Program-made: the position numbers and the translations under genes | The notes under the pieces: generated by a model | The model's database searches: none | What the model saw: the letters and a program-made list of their open reading frames with translations, nothing else | Told to the model about the DNA's origin: nothing | DNA from: Phaeacidiphilus oryzae TH49 | GTDB lineage: Bacteria > Actinomycetota > Actinomycetes > Streptomycetales > Streptomycetaceae | DNA length: 64,000 nucleotides | Assembly (NCBI RefSeq): GCF_000744815.1 | Contig: NZ_JQMQ01000005.1 | Span: 938,055 to 1,002,054 of the forward strand | Reading direction: 5' to 3' | Shown here: positions 30,576-39,429 of the stretch, in pieces | Position numbering within the stretch: the first letter of the stretch is position 1 | Layout of the letters: every line of letters begins with the position of its first letter

Positions 30576-32552
30576 TCAGACCTGCGCACGCCGGGCGACC
30601 GCGTCGGCGATCTCGGCCAGCGCGTCCTCCTGCGCGACACCGTTCTTCTGCGAGCCGTCGCGGTAGCGGAAGGAGACGGTGCCGGCGCTCATGTCCTCGT
30701 CACCGACGATGACCATGAACGGCACCTTCTGCTTCTGCTGGGTGCGGATCTTCTTCTGCATCCGGTCCGAGGACGCGTCCACCTCGACCCGCAGCCCGCG
30801 CTCGCGCGCCTTCGCCGCGAACTCCTCCAGGTACGGGACGTGGGCGTCGCCGATCGGGATGCCGACCGCCTGCACCGGGGCCAGCCACGGCGGCATCGCG
30901 CCCGCGTAGTGCTCGATCAGCACGCCGAAGAAGCGCTCGATCGAGCCGAAGAGCGCCCGGTGGATCATCACCGGCTGCTGCCGCGAGCCGTCCGCCGCGG
31001 TGTACTCCAGGCCGAACCGGGCCGGCTGGTTGAAGTCCACCTGGATGGTCGACATCTGCCAGGACCGGCCGATCGCGTCCCTCGCCTGGACGGAGATCTT
31101 CGGGCCGTAGAAGGCCGCCCCGCCCGGGTCCGGCACCAGCGGCAGGCCCTGCTTCTCGGCCGCCTGGCGGAGCGCCTCGGTGGCCTCCTCCCAGGCCTCG
31201 TCCGAGCCGATGAACTTGTCCGACTCCGGGTCCCGGGTGGACAGCTCCAGCTCGAAGTCGTTCAGGCCGTAGTCCCGCAGCAGGTCCAGCACGAAGGTCA
31301 GCAGCGCGTCCAGCTCGTCCGGCATCTGCTCCTTGGTGCAGTAGATGTGCGAGTCGTCCTGGGTGAACCCGCGGGAGCGGGTCAGGCCGTGCACCACCCC
31401 GGACTTCTCGTACCGGTACACCGTGCCGAACTCGAAGAGCCGCAGCGGCAGTTCACGGTACGAACGGCCCCGGGCCTTGAAGATCAGGTTGTGCATCGGG
31501 CAGTTCATCGCCTTCAGGCGGTAGTTCTGCCCGTCGACCTCGATCGGCGGATAGTTCCCCTCCGCGTAGTGCGGGAGGTGCCCGGAGATCTCGAAGAGGT
31601 GCTCCTTGGTGATGTGCGGGGTGTTGACGAACTCGTACCCGCCCTCTTCGTGCCGCTTGCGGGAGTACTGCTCCATCTCCTTGCGGATGATCCCGCCCTT
31701 GGGGTGGAAGACCGCCAGGCCGGGGCCGAGCTCCTCCGGGAAGGAGAACAGGTCAAGCTCCGCGCCGAGCTTGCGGTGGTCGCGCTTCTCCGCCTCGGCG
31801 AGGAAGTCCAGGTACCCCTTGAGCTCGTCCTTGGTCGGCCAGGCGGTGCCGTAGATCCGCTGCAGCTGCGGGTTCTTCTCGCTGCCCCGCCAGTACGCGG
31901 CAGCCGAGCGCATCAGCCGGAAGGCCGGGATCCGGGTGGAAGGCAGGTGCGGACCCCGGCAGAGGTCCTTCCAGCACAGCTCGCCGGTCTTCGGGTCCAG
32001 GTTGTCGTAGATGGTCAGCTCGCCGGAGCCGACCTCGACGTCCGCGCCGTCGTCCGCGTTGGCGGCCGAGCCCTTGAGCCCGATCAGCTCCAGCTTGTAC
32101 GGCTCGGCGGCGAGCTCGGCGCGGGCCTCCTCGTCGGTGACGACCCGGCGGGAGAACCGCTGGCCGCGCTTGACGATCTCGGTCATCTTCTTCTCGACGG
32201 CCTTGAGGTCCTCCGGGGTGAAGGGCTCGGCGACGTCGAAGTCGTAGTAGAAGCCGTCCTTGATCGGCGGGCCGATGCCGAGCTTGGCCTCCGGGAAGAT
32301 CTCCTGGACGGCCTGGGCCATCACATGGGCGGTGGAGTGCCGCAGGATGTTGAGGCCGTCCTGGCTGGTGATCTCCACCGGCTCGACGACGTCGCCGTCC
32401 TTCGGCTGGTACGCGAGGTCCTTCAGCTCGCCGCCGACGCGGGCGGCGACGACCGACTTCTCCGGGAAGAGGTCGGCGGCCGTAGTGCCCGTGGTCACCA
32501 CGCGCTCTTCCCGATCGGGTTCGCGACTGATGATCACACGGACGTCCGCCAC
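30576..32552 (-). CDS. thrS: Threonyl-tRNA synthetase
   Basis: Charges tRNA-Thr. The 658-residue protein has, in order, a TGS domain ([14 protein letters not shown]), the editing domain ([25 protein letters not shown] metal site), the class II catalytic core (motif 2 [21 protein letters not shown], motif 3 [18 protein letters not shown]) and the anticodon-binding domain ([19 protein letters not shown]). GTG 32552 was chosen: AGGAG lies six bases upstream and the reading beyond it is not conserved-looking. I looked for and did not find a T-box leader upstream. Confidence 0.97.
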   Translation of the reverse strand: MADVRVIISREPDREERVVTTGTTAADLFPEKSVVAARVGGELKDLAYQPKDGDVVEPVEITSQDGLNILRHSTAHVMAQAVQEIFPEAKLGIGPPIKDGFYYDFDVAEPFTPEDLKAVEKKMTEIVKRGQRFSRRVVTDEEARAELAAEPYKLELIGLKGSAANADDGADVEVGSGELTIYDNLDPKTGELCWKDLCRGPHLPSTRIPAFRLMRSAAAYWRGSEKNPQLQRIYGTAWPTKDELKGYLDFLAEAEKRDHRKLGAELDLFSFPEELGPGLAVFHPKGGIIRKEMEQYSRKRHEEGGYEFVNTPHITKEHLFEISGHLPHYAEGNYPPIEVDGQNYRLKAMNCPMHNLIFKARGRSYRELPLRLFEFGTVYRYEKSGVVHGLTRSRGFTQDDSHIYCTKEQMPDELDALLTFVLDLLRDYGLNDFELELSTRDPESDKFIGSDEAWEEATEALRQAAEKQGLPLVPDPGGAAFYGPKISVQARDAIGRSWQMSTIQVDFNQPARFGLEYTAADGSRQQPVMIHRALFGSIERFFGVLIEHYAGAMPPWLAPVQAVGIPIGDAHVPYLEEFAAKARERGLRVEVDASSDRMQKKIRTQQKQKVPFMVIVGDEDMSAGTVSFRYRDGSQKNGVAQEDALAEIADAVARRAQV

Positions 32553-32744
32553 CGGACTCTCCTGACTACTCGTACTTCCACGCTGGGCAGCGAACTCGCT
32601 GCGCGACCGATGGTACCGACCTCGCGGCGTCCCCCGCGCACGCATATCTCCCGCCTCAGCGGTTCCCGCTCCGATGCTGCTGCCGCCGCCCGGCACCCGG
32701 GGCCGCCGCCCCGGACCCCGCCGAGCGGCCGCGGGATCGCGCGC

Positions 32745-32832
32745 AGCGAATTCCGGGGCGCGCGGAACCGCGCGCCCGGCCAGGCAGTCCGCCGCTGCCG
32801 AGTGCGGCGCCGTAGCGCGCGGGCGGCGCCGG
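32745..32832. repeat. Degenerate relative of the 130-bp palindromic repeat
   Basis: Contains GGGGCGCGCGGAACCGCGCG near the left and GTGCGGCGCCGTAGCGCGCGG at the right, which resemble the outer arm and inner stem of the full copies at 4657 and 53607, but with large changes and a shortened centre. It lies right at the 3' end of the unknown gene 32833-34029. The relation is suggestive only. Confidence 0.35.
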
Positions 32833-34029
32833 TCAGTCGGGGTCCGTGGCGGGGGGCGTGCGGCCCCCCGTGAGGGACTTCAGCAGGCGGTCCCGCTCCG
32901 CCGCGTCCAGGCGGACGATCGTCAGGTCTCTCGGCTGGCTCAGCCGGCGGAAGCCGCCCTTGCGTTCCAGCCGGCCCGCCAGCCGCACCGGCACGCCGTC
33001 GAGATGCGCGCGCACCGCCGCCAGATAGTCGTCCTCCTCCAACTGGACGCGGATCTCGTCGACGTCCACTCCGGCCAGCACCCGCAGCCGCACCGTCCCG
33101 GGGCCCCCGGTCGCCGGCCGCTTCAGCCGCACCACCGCGCCGGTGATCAGCACCTCCACCGCCGGCTCGCTGTGTTCGAGCCGCTGCCCGGCCTCCTCCA
33201 GCGCCGGCAGGTCCCCCGGCGAGAACTCCAGCCGCAGCGGCCGGTTCCCGAAGCCGCGCGGCACCCCCACCTCGGGTGACCAGGCCAGCGTCACCTCCGC
33301 TCCCTCCGCGCCCAGCACCAGCCGCCGCACCGACTCGACCAGCTCGCGGCTGACGCCGACCCGCACCGCGCTGTCGAAGGCGTCCAGCCTCCCGGTCGCC
33401 CGCCGGTAGTCCACCGCGTCCCGGACCGCCTCCAGCGCCCGCACCAGCGTGGTCGCGGCCGGCCTCGCCTCCGGCGCCGGGGTGTACGCGGTGAGCAGCC
33501 CCGCTCCGGTACCGGGCGCCACCACCAGCACATGCTCCAGGAACTCGCTCGCGTAGTCGTCCAGCCGGGAGCCGAAGTACGCGGCCCGGACCCGCCCGGC
33601 CTTGGCCGCCGCGGACAGCATCGCGCAGGCCGCCGAGCGCAGCCCGTCCTCCGCCGGCCAGCTCAGCGCCTCGCCGGTGCCGGGCAGTTCGCGCCTCCAG
33701 CGGATCTCGTCGCCCGGCACGGCCAGTGCCGCGAGGATCTGCGGGGCGGACGGATGCCCGGACCTGTGCAGTCCGGCCACCGCCTCCTCGACCAGTTCCA
33801 CGGCGTCGTCGAAGGCGCGGTGCGCGGGGACCAGCAGGCTGGTGTCGGGCTCCTGGTCGTCCGGCGGGGTCCAGCGGGCGTAGCGGCCGGCGGCGCCGCC
33901 GCGGCGCACCCAGCCGTAGCGCGCGAGAAGCGTGCTGAGGACGGCCGGATCGATCCGCCCGGGGTCGGGCAGCGGGAGCCCCTGCCCGCCGAACCTGCCT
34001 GGGCCTCGCCGTCCGGGTTCGCTCCGCAT
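32833..34029 (-). CDS. Unknown protein beside DUF4365 gene
   Basis: A 398-residue soluble protein that I do not recognise. It begins with a basic Gly/Arg-rich stretch, then a segment that looks like a small winged-helix ([29 protein letters not shown]), a helical middle and a C-terminal region rich in beta strands ([50 protein letters not shown]) that may form a WYL/OB-like module. No catalytic motif is evident. It is 41 bp downstream of the DUF4365 gene on the same strand, so the pair is probably one operon. Confidence 0.75.
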   Translation of the reverse strand: MRSEPGRRGPGRFGGQGLPLPDPGRIDPAVLSTLLARYGWVRRGGAAGRYARWTPPDDQEPDTSLLVPAHRAFDDAVELVEEAVAGLHRSGHPSAPQILAALAVPGDEIRWRRELPGTGEALSWPAEDGLRSAACAMLSAAAKAGRVRAAYFGSRLDDYASEFLEHVLVVAPGTGAGLLTAYTPAPEARPAATTLVRALEAVRDAVDYRRATGRLDAFDSAVRVGVSRELVESVRRLVLGAEGAEVTLAWSPEVGVPRGFGNRPLRLEFSPGDLPALEEAGQRLEHSEPAVEVLITGAVVRLKRPATGGPGTVRLRVLAGVDVDEIRVQLEEDDYLAAVRAHLDGVPVRLAGRLERKGGFRRLSQPRDLTIVRLDAAERDRLLKSLTGGRTPPATDPD

Positions 34030-34070
34030 GGGCCGTCACACCCTCCCTCGCCACGGACAGGGGCGGCCGC

Positions 34071-34625
34071 TCACGGTCGGCCCCCGGCCCCCACTCGCGC
34101 CATCATCGCGCAGAGCGCGCGGTCGTCGAAGACCTGGTCCGTAGGTATTCGGACATTCGTCCTGCGCTTTCCGGTCACCGGCACGCCGGCCAGGTTGACC
34201 CAGTAGCAGGAGTGCCGCAGCACGATCCGGTCCCCGTGGATCTCCACCCACGACCCGGTGTCCCGCGGCACCAGCATCACCACCAGGATCTTGTGGACGG
34301 CGACCCGCGGATGGGCCAGCTTGCGCAGCTGATCGTTGTCGATCGTGAACGGGAAGGACGGTCCCGGCGGTTCGGGCGGGGTCTGGTAGGTGCACTTGAG
34401 CTGGACCTTGATCGTGGCCTCGTCGTCCGCGCTGTGCAGCCGAGAGGCGTGGCTGATGTGCCAGTCGACGCCGTTGTCCGGGAAGGGCTGGGCGAGGGTG
34501 CAGCCGGCGGCGGCCGCGACCGCATGGAGGTATCCCACCTGGTAGGTCTCCATGCAGGTGGTGACCGCGAGCTCGCCCCTGACCGGCCGTCCCGAGGGGA
34601 CTGGCTCGGGCTGTGTGAGCGCCAT
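34071..34625 (-). CDS. DUF4365-domain protein (nuclease-like fold suspected)
   Basis: A 184-residue protein of the DUF4365 type. It contains a Glu in an early helix (CMETYQVGYLHAVAAAAG), GVDWHISH, and KVQLKCT, which together match the D...(E/Q)xK pattern of PD-(D/E)XK nucleases, a superfamily to which I recall DUF4365 being assigned. Activity and target are unknown. ATG 34625 was chosen; the frame is open much further upstream but overlaps the divergent exonuclease region. Cotranscribed with the unknown gene downstream and divergent from a DnaQ-like exonuclease. Confidence 0.8.
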   Translation of the reverse strand: MALTQPEPVPSGRPVRGELAVTTCMETYQVGYLHAVAAAAGCTLAQPFPDNGVDWHISHASRLHSADDEATIKVQLKCTYQTPPEPPGPSFPFTIDNDQLRKLAHPRVAVHKILVVMLVPRDTGSWVEIHGDRIVLRHSCYWVNLAGVPVTGKRRTNVRIPTDQVFDDRALCAMMARVGAGGRP

Positions 34626-34782
34626 GGCTGCCGACTCCCCGCGACTGCGCCGCCCCTCGGGGTCGGGCGGGCCGTCACCTGCTTCATCTCCCGGACTCCC
34701 GGGCCCGAAACCGGGATTGGCGACGAAGAGTAGTGGGGTATCACCTCTCCGTGACGACCGGATCGGGCGAAGGAGAACCGGG

Positions 34783-35547
34783 ATGGCCGAGGGGCCCCTG
34801 ACGACGGAGATCCCCCACCAGTCCGCCGCGTGGTTCGACGGGCCGCTGGCGGCGTTCGACACCGAGACCACCGGCGTGGACGTGGAGCGGGACCGGGTGG
34901 TCTCGGCCGCGCTGGTCACCCAGTCCGCGCCGGACGCGCCCACCGCGGCCCGCTGCTGGCTGGTGGACCCGGGCGTCCCGATCCCCGCCCAGGCCACCGC
35001 GGTGCACGGGATCACCGACGCCCAGGTCCGCAGCCGCGGCCACGCCCCGGGTCTGGCCCTCCACGATCTCGCCCGGGCGCTGGCCGGCACGGCCCGCACC
35101 GGCACCCCGCTGGTGGTGATGAACGCCCCGTACGACCTGACGCTGATGGACCGCGAGCTGCGCAGGCACCGCGGCGTCCCGCTCTCCGCGTACACCGACG
35201 ACGCGCCCCTGCTGGTGCTCGACCCCCGGGTGCTGGACAAGCATCTGGACCGCTACCGGCGCGGCCGCCGCACCCTCACCGACCTCTGCGCCCACTACGG
35301 GGTCAGCCTGGAGGGCGCCCACGACGCGGCGGCCGACGCCACCGCCTCGCTGCTGCTGGTCCGCGAGATAGGACGGCGATTCGCCGGGCGGATAGGCGAG
35401 TTGAACGCCGCCGAGCTGCATCTGCGGCAGGCCGTCTGGCATGCGGCGCAGGCTCGCGGGCTGGAGGCCTGGTTCTCCCGCAGCGGCAACCCGGAGCGGG
35501 TGGACCCGGCCTGGCCGCTGCGCACGGAGCTGCCCGAGGCGGCCTGA
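34783..35547 (+). CDS. DnaQ-like 3'-5' exonuclease (DEDD family)
   Basis: A 254-residue protein with the DEDD exonuclease motifs: Exo I FDTETTGVD, Exo II NAPYDLTLMDRE, and Exo III HDAAADATASLL (DEDDh type, His of HDAAAD). It resembles the epsilon proofreading subunit of DNA polymerase III and free-standing exonucleases; whether it acts with a polymerase is not clear. A C-terminal extension of about 55 residues follows the nuclease core. ATG with GAAGGAG five to seven bases upstream. A hairpin and tRNA-Val follow. Confidence 0.92.
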   Translation: MAEGPLTTEIPHQSAAWFDGPLAAFDTETTGVDVERDRVVSAALVTQSAPDAPTAARCWLVDPGVPIPAQATAVHGITDAQVRSRGHAPGLALHDLARALAGTARTGTPLVVMNAPYDLTLMDRELRRHRGVPLSAYTDDAPLLVLDPRVLDKHLDRYRRGRRTLTDLCAHYGVSLEGAHDAAADATASLLLVREIGRRFAGRIGELNAAELHLRQAVWHAAQARGLEAWFSRSGNPERVDPAWPLRTELPEAA

Positions 35548-35580
35548 GCCGGCGTCAGCCCCCGCCCCCGGAACGGCGAA

Positions 35581-35607
35581 GGCCCCCTCCGGTGGACGGA
35601 GGGGGTC
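35581..35607. terminator. Hairpin between exonuclease gene and tRNA-Val
   Basis: GGCCCCCTCCG pairs with CGGAGGGGGTC across a five-base loop. It lies 33 bp after the exonuclease stop on the plus strand and 10 bp after the 3' end of the minus-strand tRNA-Val, so it can serve both. Confidence 0.7.
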
Positions 35608-35617
35608 TTCCGCGGCG

Positions 35618-35689
35618 TGGGCGATACTGGGATCGAACCAGTGACCTCTTCGGTGTGAACGAAGCGCTCTCCCGCTGAGCTAATCGCCC
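35618..35689 (-). tRNA. tRNA-Val (anticodon CAC), copy 1
   Basis: Reads as a 72-base cloverleaf: acceptor GGGCGAT / ATCGCCC with discriminator A, D arm GCTCAGCGGGAGAGC, anticodon stem CTTCG/CGAAG with loop TTCACAC (anticodon CAC), T arm CTGGTTCGATCCCAG. No encoded CCA. A promoter-like TTGCCG - 18 bp - TACTGT lies upstream on the minus strand. It is identical to the copy at 36609-36680 in opposite orientation. Confidence 0.97.
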
Positions 35690-35863
35690 GGGAACGGGCA
35701 AGACAGTACAGCATCCTTGTGACCAGCGGCAATTCGCTTCGCCCGCAGACAGCAACCGCCGCCGTGCGTGCGCACGGCGGCGGTCGAGGCCCCCTGACCC
35801 GGTCGTGGCGGTCAGCGGTGGGTAGGGATCGGGTCGTCCCCCCGAGTCGGACGACCCGCCGCG

Positions 35864-36277
35864 TCAGTTCTCGGCAAGGATGTGCGAGAGCTCGCGGTCC
35901 AGGTCGAAGTGACGGTGCTCGGTGCCGGGTGGTACCGCGGCATCAGTCCTCTTGAGGAAGGATTCCAGCGCCCGCGCCGGCGCCTCCAGCAGTGCCTCGC
36001 CCTCCGGGGAGCTCAGCGCGATGCAGACGACTCCCTGGCCGTGACTGCGGGACGGCCAGACCCGGACGTCGCCGGTTCCGGTCGGCCGGTGCAGTCCCTC
36101 GGCCAGGAGATCGCGGGCGAACACCCACTCGACGGTTTCGTCCGCACCGGTGTGGAAGGTCGCATGCACCGCATAGGGGTCGGCCGTGTCGTAGCGCAGG
36201 CCCGCGGGAACGGGCAGGGACGATTCGCTCGACACGATGAGGCGCAGGTGCAGCTCGCAGCTGACCGTGGTGTTCAT
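35864..36277 (-). CDS. ssgB: Sporulation-specific cell division protein SsgB
   Basis: SsgA-like protein that, with SsgA, positions FtsZ for sporulation septation in aerial hyphae. The 137-residue product starts MNTTVSCELHLRLIVSSESS and contains ADPYAVHATFHTG, VRVWPSRSHGQGVVCIALS and the C-terminal HFDLDRELSHILAEN, practically the conserved streptomycete SsgB sequence. ATG 36277 is the family start; the longer reading to 36343 is not conserved-looking. A sigmaH-like promoter (GTTTAC-N15-GGGATG) lies 59-85 bp upstream. The gene sits between two inverted tRNA-Val genes. Confidence 0.97.
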   Translation of the reverse strand: MNTTVSCELHLRLIVSSESSLPVPAGLRYDTADPYAVHATFHTGADETVEWVFARDLLAEGLHRPTGTGDVRVWPSRSHGQGVVCIALSSPEGEALLEAPARALESFLKRTDAAVPPGTEHRHFDLDRELSHILAEN

Positions 36278-36335
36278 AAGCGCCAGGGCCTTTCGCTCAG
36301 TGTGCGCTCGGGGAATCGCACGTCGGCGAACGGAC

Positions 36336-36362
36336 CATCCCACCGGAGGGCCCGGTGTAAAC
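36336..36362 (-). promoter_or_regulatory. Possible sigmaH/sigmaB-type promoter of ssgB
   Basis: On the minus strand GTTTAC, 15 bases, GGGATG. This resembles the sigmaB/sigmaH class (GTTT-N14-16-GGGTAT). The ssgB gene of S. coelicolor is known to depend on the stress/sporulation sigma factor SigH, so the match is meaningful, but the -10 has two differences. The rest of the 331-bp gap 36278-36608 shows nothing else I recognise apart from the tRNA promoter. Confidence 0.45.
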
Positions 36363-36608
36363 CCGTCTGTCCGGATAAATCCCCTCCTGGTACCTCTTAC
36401 GGCTCATCAGTCCCACCCGTCCCGAGCACATCGGCTAGCGACTCACGACCCGTCAGGTTTCGGCCACTCGAAGAGGGCCGAACGGGGTGGCCCGGGGCGC
36501 GAAACCCTCGGACGGCGAGGACCGGATGACGGTCGGGGGAACCGGACCCGGCACCGGGAAGGGTGTGCGGAGCACCGCCGGGAATGCGGTAGTGTTCTTT
36601 CTGCGCCC

Positions 36609-36680
36609 GGGCGATTAGCTCAGCGGGAGAGCGCTTCGTTCACACCGAAGAGGTCACTGGTTCGATCCCAGTATCGCCCA
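36609..36680 (+). tRNA. tRNA-Val (anticodon CAC), copy 2
   Basis: Identical in all 72 bases to copy 1 at 35618-35689, on the opposite strand: GGGCGAT acceptor, anticodon loop TTCACAC, T arm CTGGTTCGATCCCAG, discriminator A. TAGTGT at 36590-36595 is a plausible -10 box. Followed by an intrinsic terminator. Confidence 0.97.
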
Positions 36681-36685
36681 CAGAA

Positions 36686-36731
36686 CCGCGGGCCCGTTCC
36701 GAACCATCCGGACCGGGCCCGCGGGCGTTTT
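36686..36731 (+). terminator. Intrinsic terminator after tRNA-Val
   Basis: CCGCGGGCCCG pairs with CGGGCCCGCGG, with further pairing TTCC/GGA inside, followed by GCGTTTT. One of the few hairpins in the window with a clear T-tract. Confidence 0.8.
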
Positions 36732-36799
36732 CCGGGGCGCGGCGACGAGTAGAGTCGCTCCCCGTACACGCCACGGACGGCGGGCCAGGGAGCCACCAC

Positions 36800-37366
36800 G
36801 TGCTGATCACTCACGACACCCGATGCGCCCTCGGCATGCTCGTGGAGCTGCTGAACACCGCCCCGGACGCGCGGGGCGGGGCGGAGGGCCTGCCGGACCC
36901 CCCGGCGCTCCGGGAGTTCGTCGCCCGCCAGGAGATCAGCGAGGTGGGCCCGATACGGGAGTGCGACGTCACGGCGGTGCGCGAACTGCGCGAGCGCTTC
37001 CGGGCGATCTTCGCGGCGCCGACCACCCGGGAGGCCGCCGAGCTGCTCAACGCCCTGGTCGCCTCGGCCGGGACGACGCCCCGGCTGACCGATCACGACG
37101 GGCACGACTGGCATATGCACTACTTCGCCCCGGGGGCCGGCCTGGCCGAGCACCTGGCGGCGGACGGCGGGATGGCCCTGGGCTTCATCCTCGTGGCGGG
37201 CGAGCGGGAGCGGCTGCGGCAGTGCGCGGCGCCCGGCTGCGCGCGGGTCTTCGTCGACCTCTCGCGGAACCGCTCCCGGCGCTACTGCTCCAGCCGGACC
37301 TGCGGGAACCGGCTGCATGTGGCCGCCTACCGGGCACGGCGGCGGGAGGCCGCGCGGGTCTCCTGA
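36800..37366 (+). CDS. CGNR zinc-finger protein (ABATE-domain type regulator)
   Basis: A 188-residue protein with an N-terminal helical ligand-type domain and a C-terminal CGNR zinc finger: CAAPGC and CSSRTC supply four Cys ligands, followed by GNRLHVAAYRARRRE, the family name motif. Members are presumed DNA-binding regulators that occur widely in actinobacteria; target unknown. The GTG start has GGGAG eight bases upstream. Follows the tRNA-Val and its terminator, and converges on a membrane protein gene. Confidence 0.88.
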   Translation: MLITHDTRCALGMLVELLNTAPDARGGAEGLPDPPALREFVARQEISEVGPIRECDVTAVRELRERFRAIFAAPTTREAAELLNALVASAGTTPRLTDHDGHDWHMHYFAPGAGLAEHLAADGGMALGFILVAGERERLRQCAAPGCARVFVDLSRNRSRRYCSSRTCGNRLHVAAYRARRREAARVS

Positions 37367-37396
37367 CGGCGGCCGCCGCGCCCTCCCTCCGGCGGC

Positions 37397-37885
37397 TCAG
37401 ATGCCGCGGCGCTTGAGGATCTCCTCGATCTCCTTGAACTCGTCGTCGCCCGTGCCGCCGCCGCCCTTCCGCTTCTCCACGGCCTTCGCCGGGGCGGACT
37501 TCGGCTGGGCCGCAGAGGTGCCGGCGGTGGCGCCGGGGCGCGACGGCGGGGAGGTCACGGCCCTGCGGCCGTCCTCGCCGCCCCGGTCGCGGCCCCGGCC
37601 CCGGCGCAGGCCGGAGGCCAGCAGCACCAGGAGGCCGACCCCGAGGAGGATGACGCCGGCCCACACCCGGGGGTCGAAGACCACGTGCGCCGCCCAGTCG
37701 CCGATCGCCGTGCCGATCTTGCGCACCGCGGTGACCAGCCCGGCCAGCCAGACCCCCACCGGGAGGAGGCCGAGACCGAACCAGCGCATCGCCGCACGGG
37801 GGCGGCCCCGCCGGCCGGCGACCACGGCCGCCAGCAGGAAGACCACCGTCAGGGCCACACAGATCGTTCCGCTCAACCAGCTCAT
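37397..37885 (-). CDS. Small membrane protein of unknown function
   Basis: A 162-residue protein with an N-terminal helix (TICVALTVVFLLAAVVAG), a second (FGLGLLPVGVWLAGLVTAV) and a third (VWAGVILLGVGLLVLLASGL), then a basic, Pro/Ala-rich cytoplasmic tail ending DDEFKEIEEILKRRGI. The conserved-looking acidic/basic end resembles that of several streptomycete membrane proteins but no function is known to me. ATG 37885 chosen over the upstream 37909. Divergent from the DsbA-like gene. Confidence 0.75.
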   Translation of the reverse strand: MSWLSGTICVALTVVFLLAAVVAGRRGRPRAAMRWFGLGLLPVGVWLAGLVTAVRKIGTAIGDWAAHVVFDPRVWAGVILLGVGLLVLLASGLRRGRGRDRGGEDGRRAVTSPPSRPGATAGTSAAQPKSAPAKAVEKRKGGGGTGDDEFKEIEEILKRRGI

Positions 37886-37983
37886 CGCCACTCGCCTCTC
37901 GCACCCCATCGCAGCGCTCGGCCTGGTCGGCCTGGTTCCATGGTGCGCCCGAAGGGTTCCTCTCCAATGGGAGACTTGCCCGC

Positions 37984-38487
37984 ATGAGTGAGAGTTCCGA
38001 ACCTTCCTCCCCCCGCGTCGAGTGGTGGTGCGAGCTGCAGTGCCCGGACTGCCGCGACTCGCTGGCCGACCTGCGCGCGCTGCGCGCCGAGGGCGTGGAG
38101 ATCGTCCCGCGGCATTTCCCGCTGTCCAAGCACAAGCACGCCTTCGCGGCGGCGCAGGCCGTCGAGGAGGCCTTCGTCCAGGGGCACGGCTGGGCCTTCG
38201 TCGAGGCCGTCCTCGACCGGGTCGGCGAGCTGGACAGGCGGGGCGAGAAGCTGCTGCTGGAGGTGGCGGAGAAGCTCGGGATGGACGCCGAGGAGCTGGA
38301 CACCGCGCTGATCGACGGGCGGCACATCCTGGTGGTCGACGCCGACCAGGCCGAGGGGCAGGCGATCGGTGTGAAGGGCACGCCGAGCTACGTGGTGGCC
38401 GGGAAGGTGCTGGACGGCAGCAAGGACCAGTCGGGGCTGCGGGAGCGGATCGAGGAGCTGCTGGGCTCCCGGGGCCGGAAGGGCTAG
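37984..38487 (+). CDS. DsbA-family thioredoxin-fold protein
   Basis: A 167-residue thioredoxin-fold protein with active-site CPDC (about residues 20-23 in WWCELQCPDCRDSL), a helical insertion (HKHAFAAAQAVEEAF) as in DsbA, and the cis-Pro loop GVKGTPSYVV. There is no signal peptide, so it is cytoplasmic, unlike classical DsbA. Such proteins act as oxidoreductases or isomerases; its partner is unknown. ATG start, short leader of 98 bp shared with the divergent membrane protein gene. Confidence 0.87.
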   Translation: MSESSEPSSPRVEWWCELQCPDCRDSLADLRALRAEGVEIVPRHFPLSKHKHAFAAAQAVEEAFVQGHGWAFVEAVLDRVGELDRRGEKLLLEVAEKLGMDAEELDTALIDGRHILVVDADQAEGQAIGVKGTPSYVVAGKVLDGSKDQSGLRERIEELLGSRGRKG

Positions 38488-38537
38488 CCCGGGCCGGAAC
38501 GGTCGCAGCGGCGGAGCGGCCGGAGCGGCTAGAGGGG

Positions 38538-39389
38538 CTAGAGCGGCTTACCCACCGAGATCGCGTAGTCGGCGTAGCCGAGGGTGCGGTAGAGGCCGCG
38601 GGCCGCGGCGTTCTCCTCGGCGACGTTGAGCCCCAGATCCCGGCCGCCGGCGGCGAGCACCTCGCGTTCGGCCTGGAGCAGCAGGGCGCGGCCCAGCCCC
38701 CGGCCGCGCAGCCCTTCGGCCACCTCGACGTAGGTGATCCAGGCGAGGCGGCGGCCGTCCGGGTGGCGGGTGTGGTCCAGGCGGATCCACAGCTCGCCGC
38801 CCGGTTCGCCGTCCACCGTCAGACGGGAGAGGACCGTGCCGGGGGTGTCCGCGCCCCCGGCGAAGTAGGCGGCCATCAGGGTCTCGGAGCGGCGCCGGGC
38901 CTCGTCCGCGCCGAGGCCGGAGCGCTGGAGCTCCTCCGCGTAGCGGCGGCTGCGGTCCGCGTACCAGTCGGGGAACTCGGCGGCGCCGATCGGGCGCAGC
39001 ACGCAGCCCTCGGGCAGCGGGGTGGCTGCGGCTTCGGCTCCGCCGCCGGTCAGATGCTTCGCCATCCGGCGGGCGAGCGGCCAGTAGCCGAGTTCGGCGG
39101 CGAGCCGGAGGGCGTCCTCGGCCTCCGCGGGGATCACCGCCTCCGCCCGCCGGCAGCCCCAGGAGCGGAGGATCTCCTCGCCCGCGAGGAGGGCCGTGGT
39201 GCCCCGGCCGCGGCGGCGGGCGTCCGCCCGCACCTCCAGCTCCTCGATCCGGCCGGTCCGCTCCCCCGCCGGCAGGGTGAACCGGACCCCGCCCACGGGG
39301 GTGCCGTTGACGCAGATCGCGTAGTGCCGGGTGCGGCCGCCGCCGGTCAGCGGCCGCTCCGGTTCGGTGGGGCGCAGGGTGGTGGTCAT
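38538..39389 (-). CDS. Tandem GNAT N-acetyltransferase
   Basis: A 283-residue protein with two GNAT domains. The N-terminal one (residues 1-110) has the acetyl-CoA loop ADARRRGRGTTALLAGEE; the C-terminal one (about 120-283) has VEVAEGLRGRGLGRALLLQAE and LNVAEENAAARGLYRTLGY, the standard motif A/B pattern. Substrate unknown. ATG start. Convergent with the DsbA-like gene and 40 bp downstream of pabC. Confidence 0.87.
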   Translation of the reverse strand: MTTTLRPTEPERPLTGGGRTRHYAICVNGTPVGGVRFTLPAGERTGRIEELEVRADARRRGRGTTALLAGEEILRSWGCRRAEAVIPAEAEDALRLAAELGYWPLARRMAKHLTGGGAEAAATPLPEGCVLRPIGAAEFPDWYADRSRRYAEELQRSGLGADEARRRSETLMAAYFAGGADTPGTVLSRLTVDGEPGGELWIRLDHTRHPDGRRLAWITYVEVAEGLRGRGLGRALLLQAEREVLAAGGRDLGLNVAEENAAARGLYRTLGYADYAISVGKPL

Positions 39390-39429
39390 GGCGCAGGGAG
39401 CGTACCGCGCCGGCTGACGGGCGGTCAGG

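Noticed and set aside
32553-32745. T-box leader upstream of thrS
   Set aside because: No T-box sequence or long leader; actinobacterial T-boxes are mostly on ileS.
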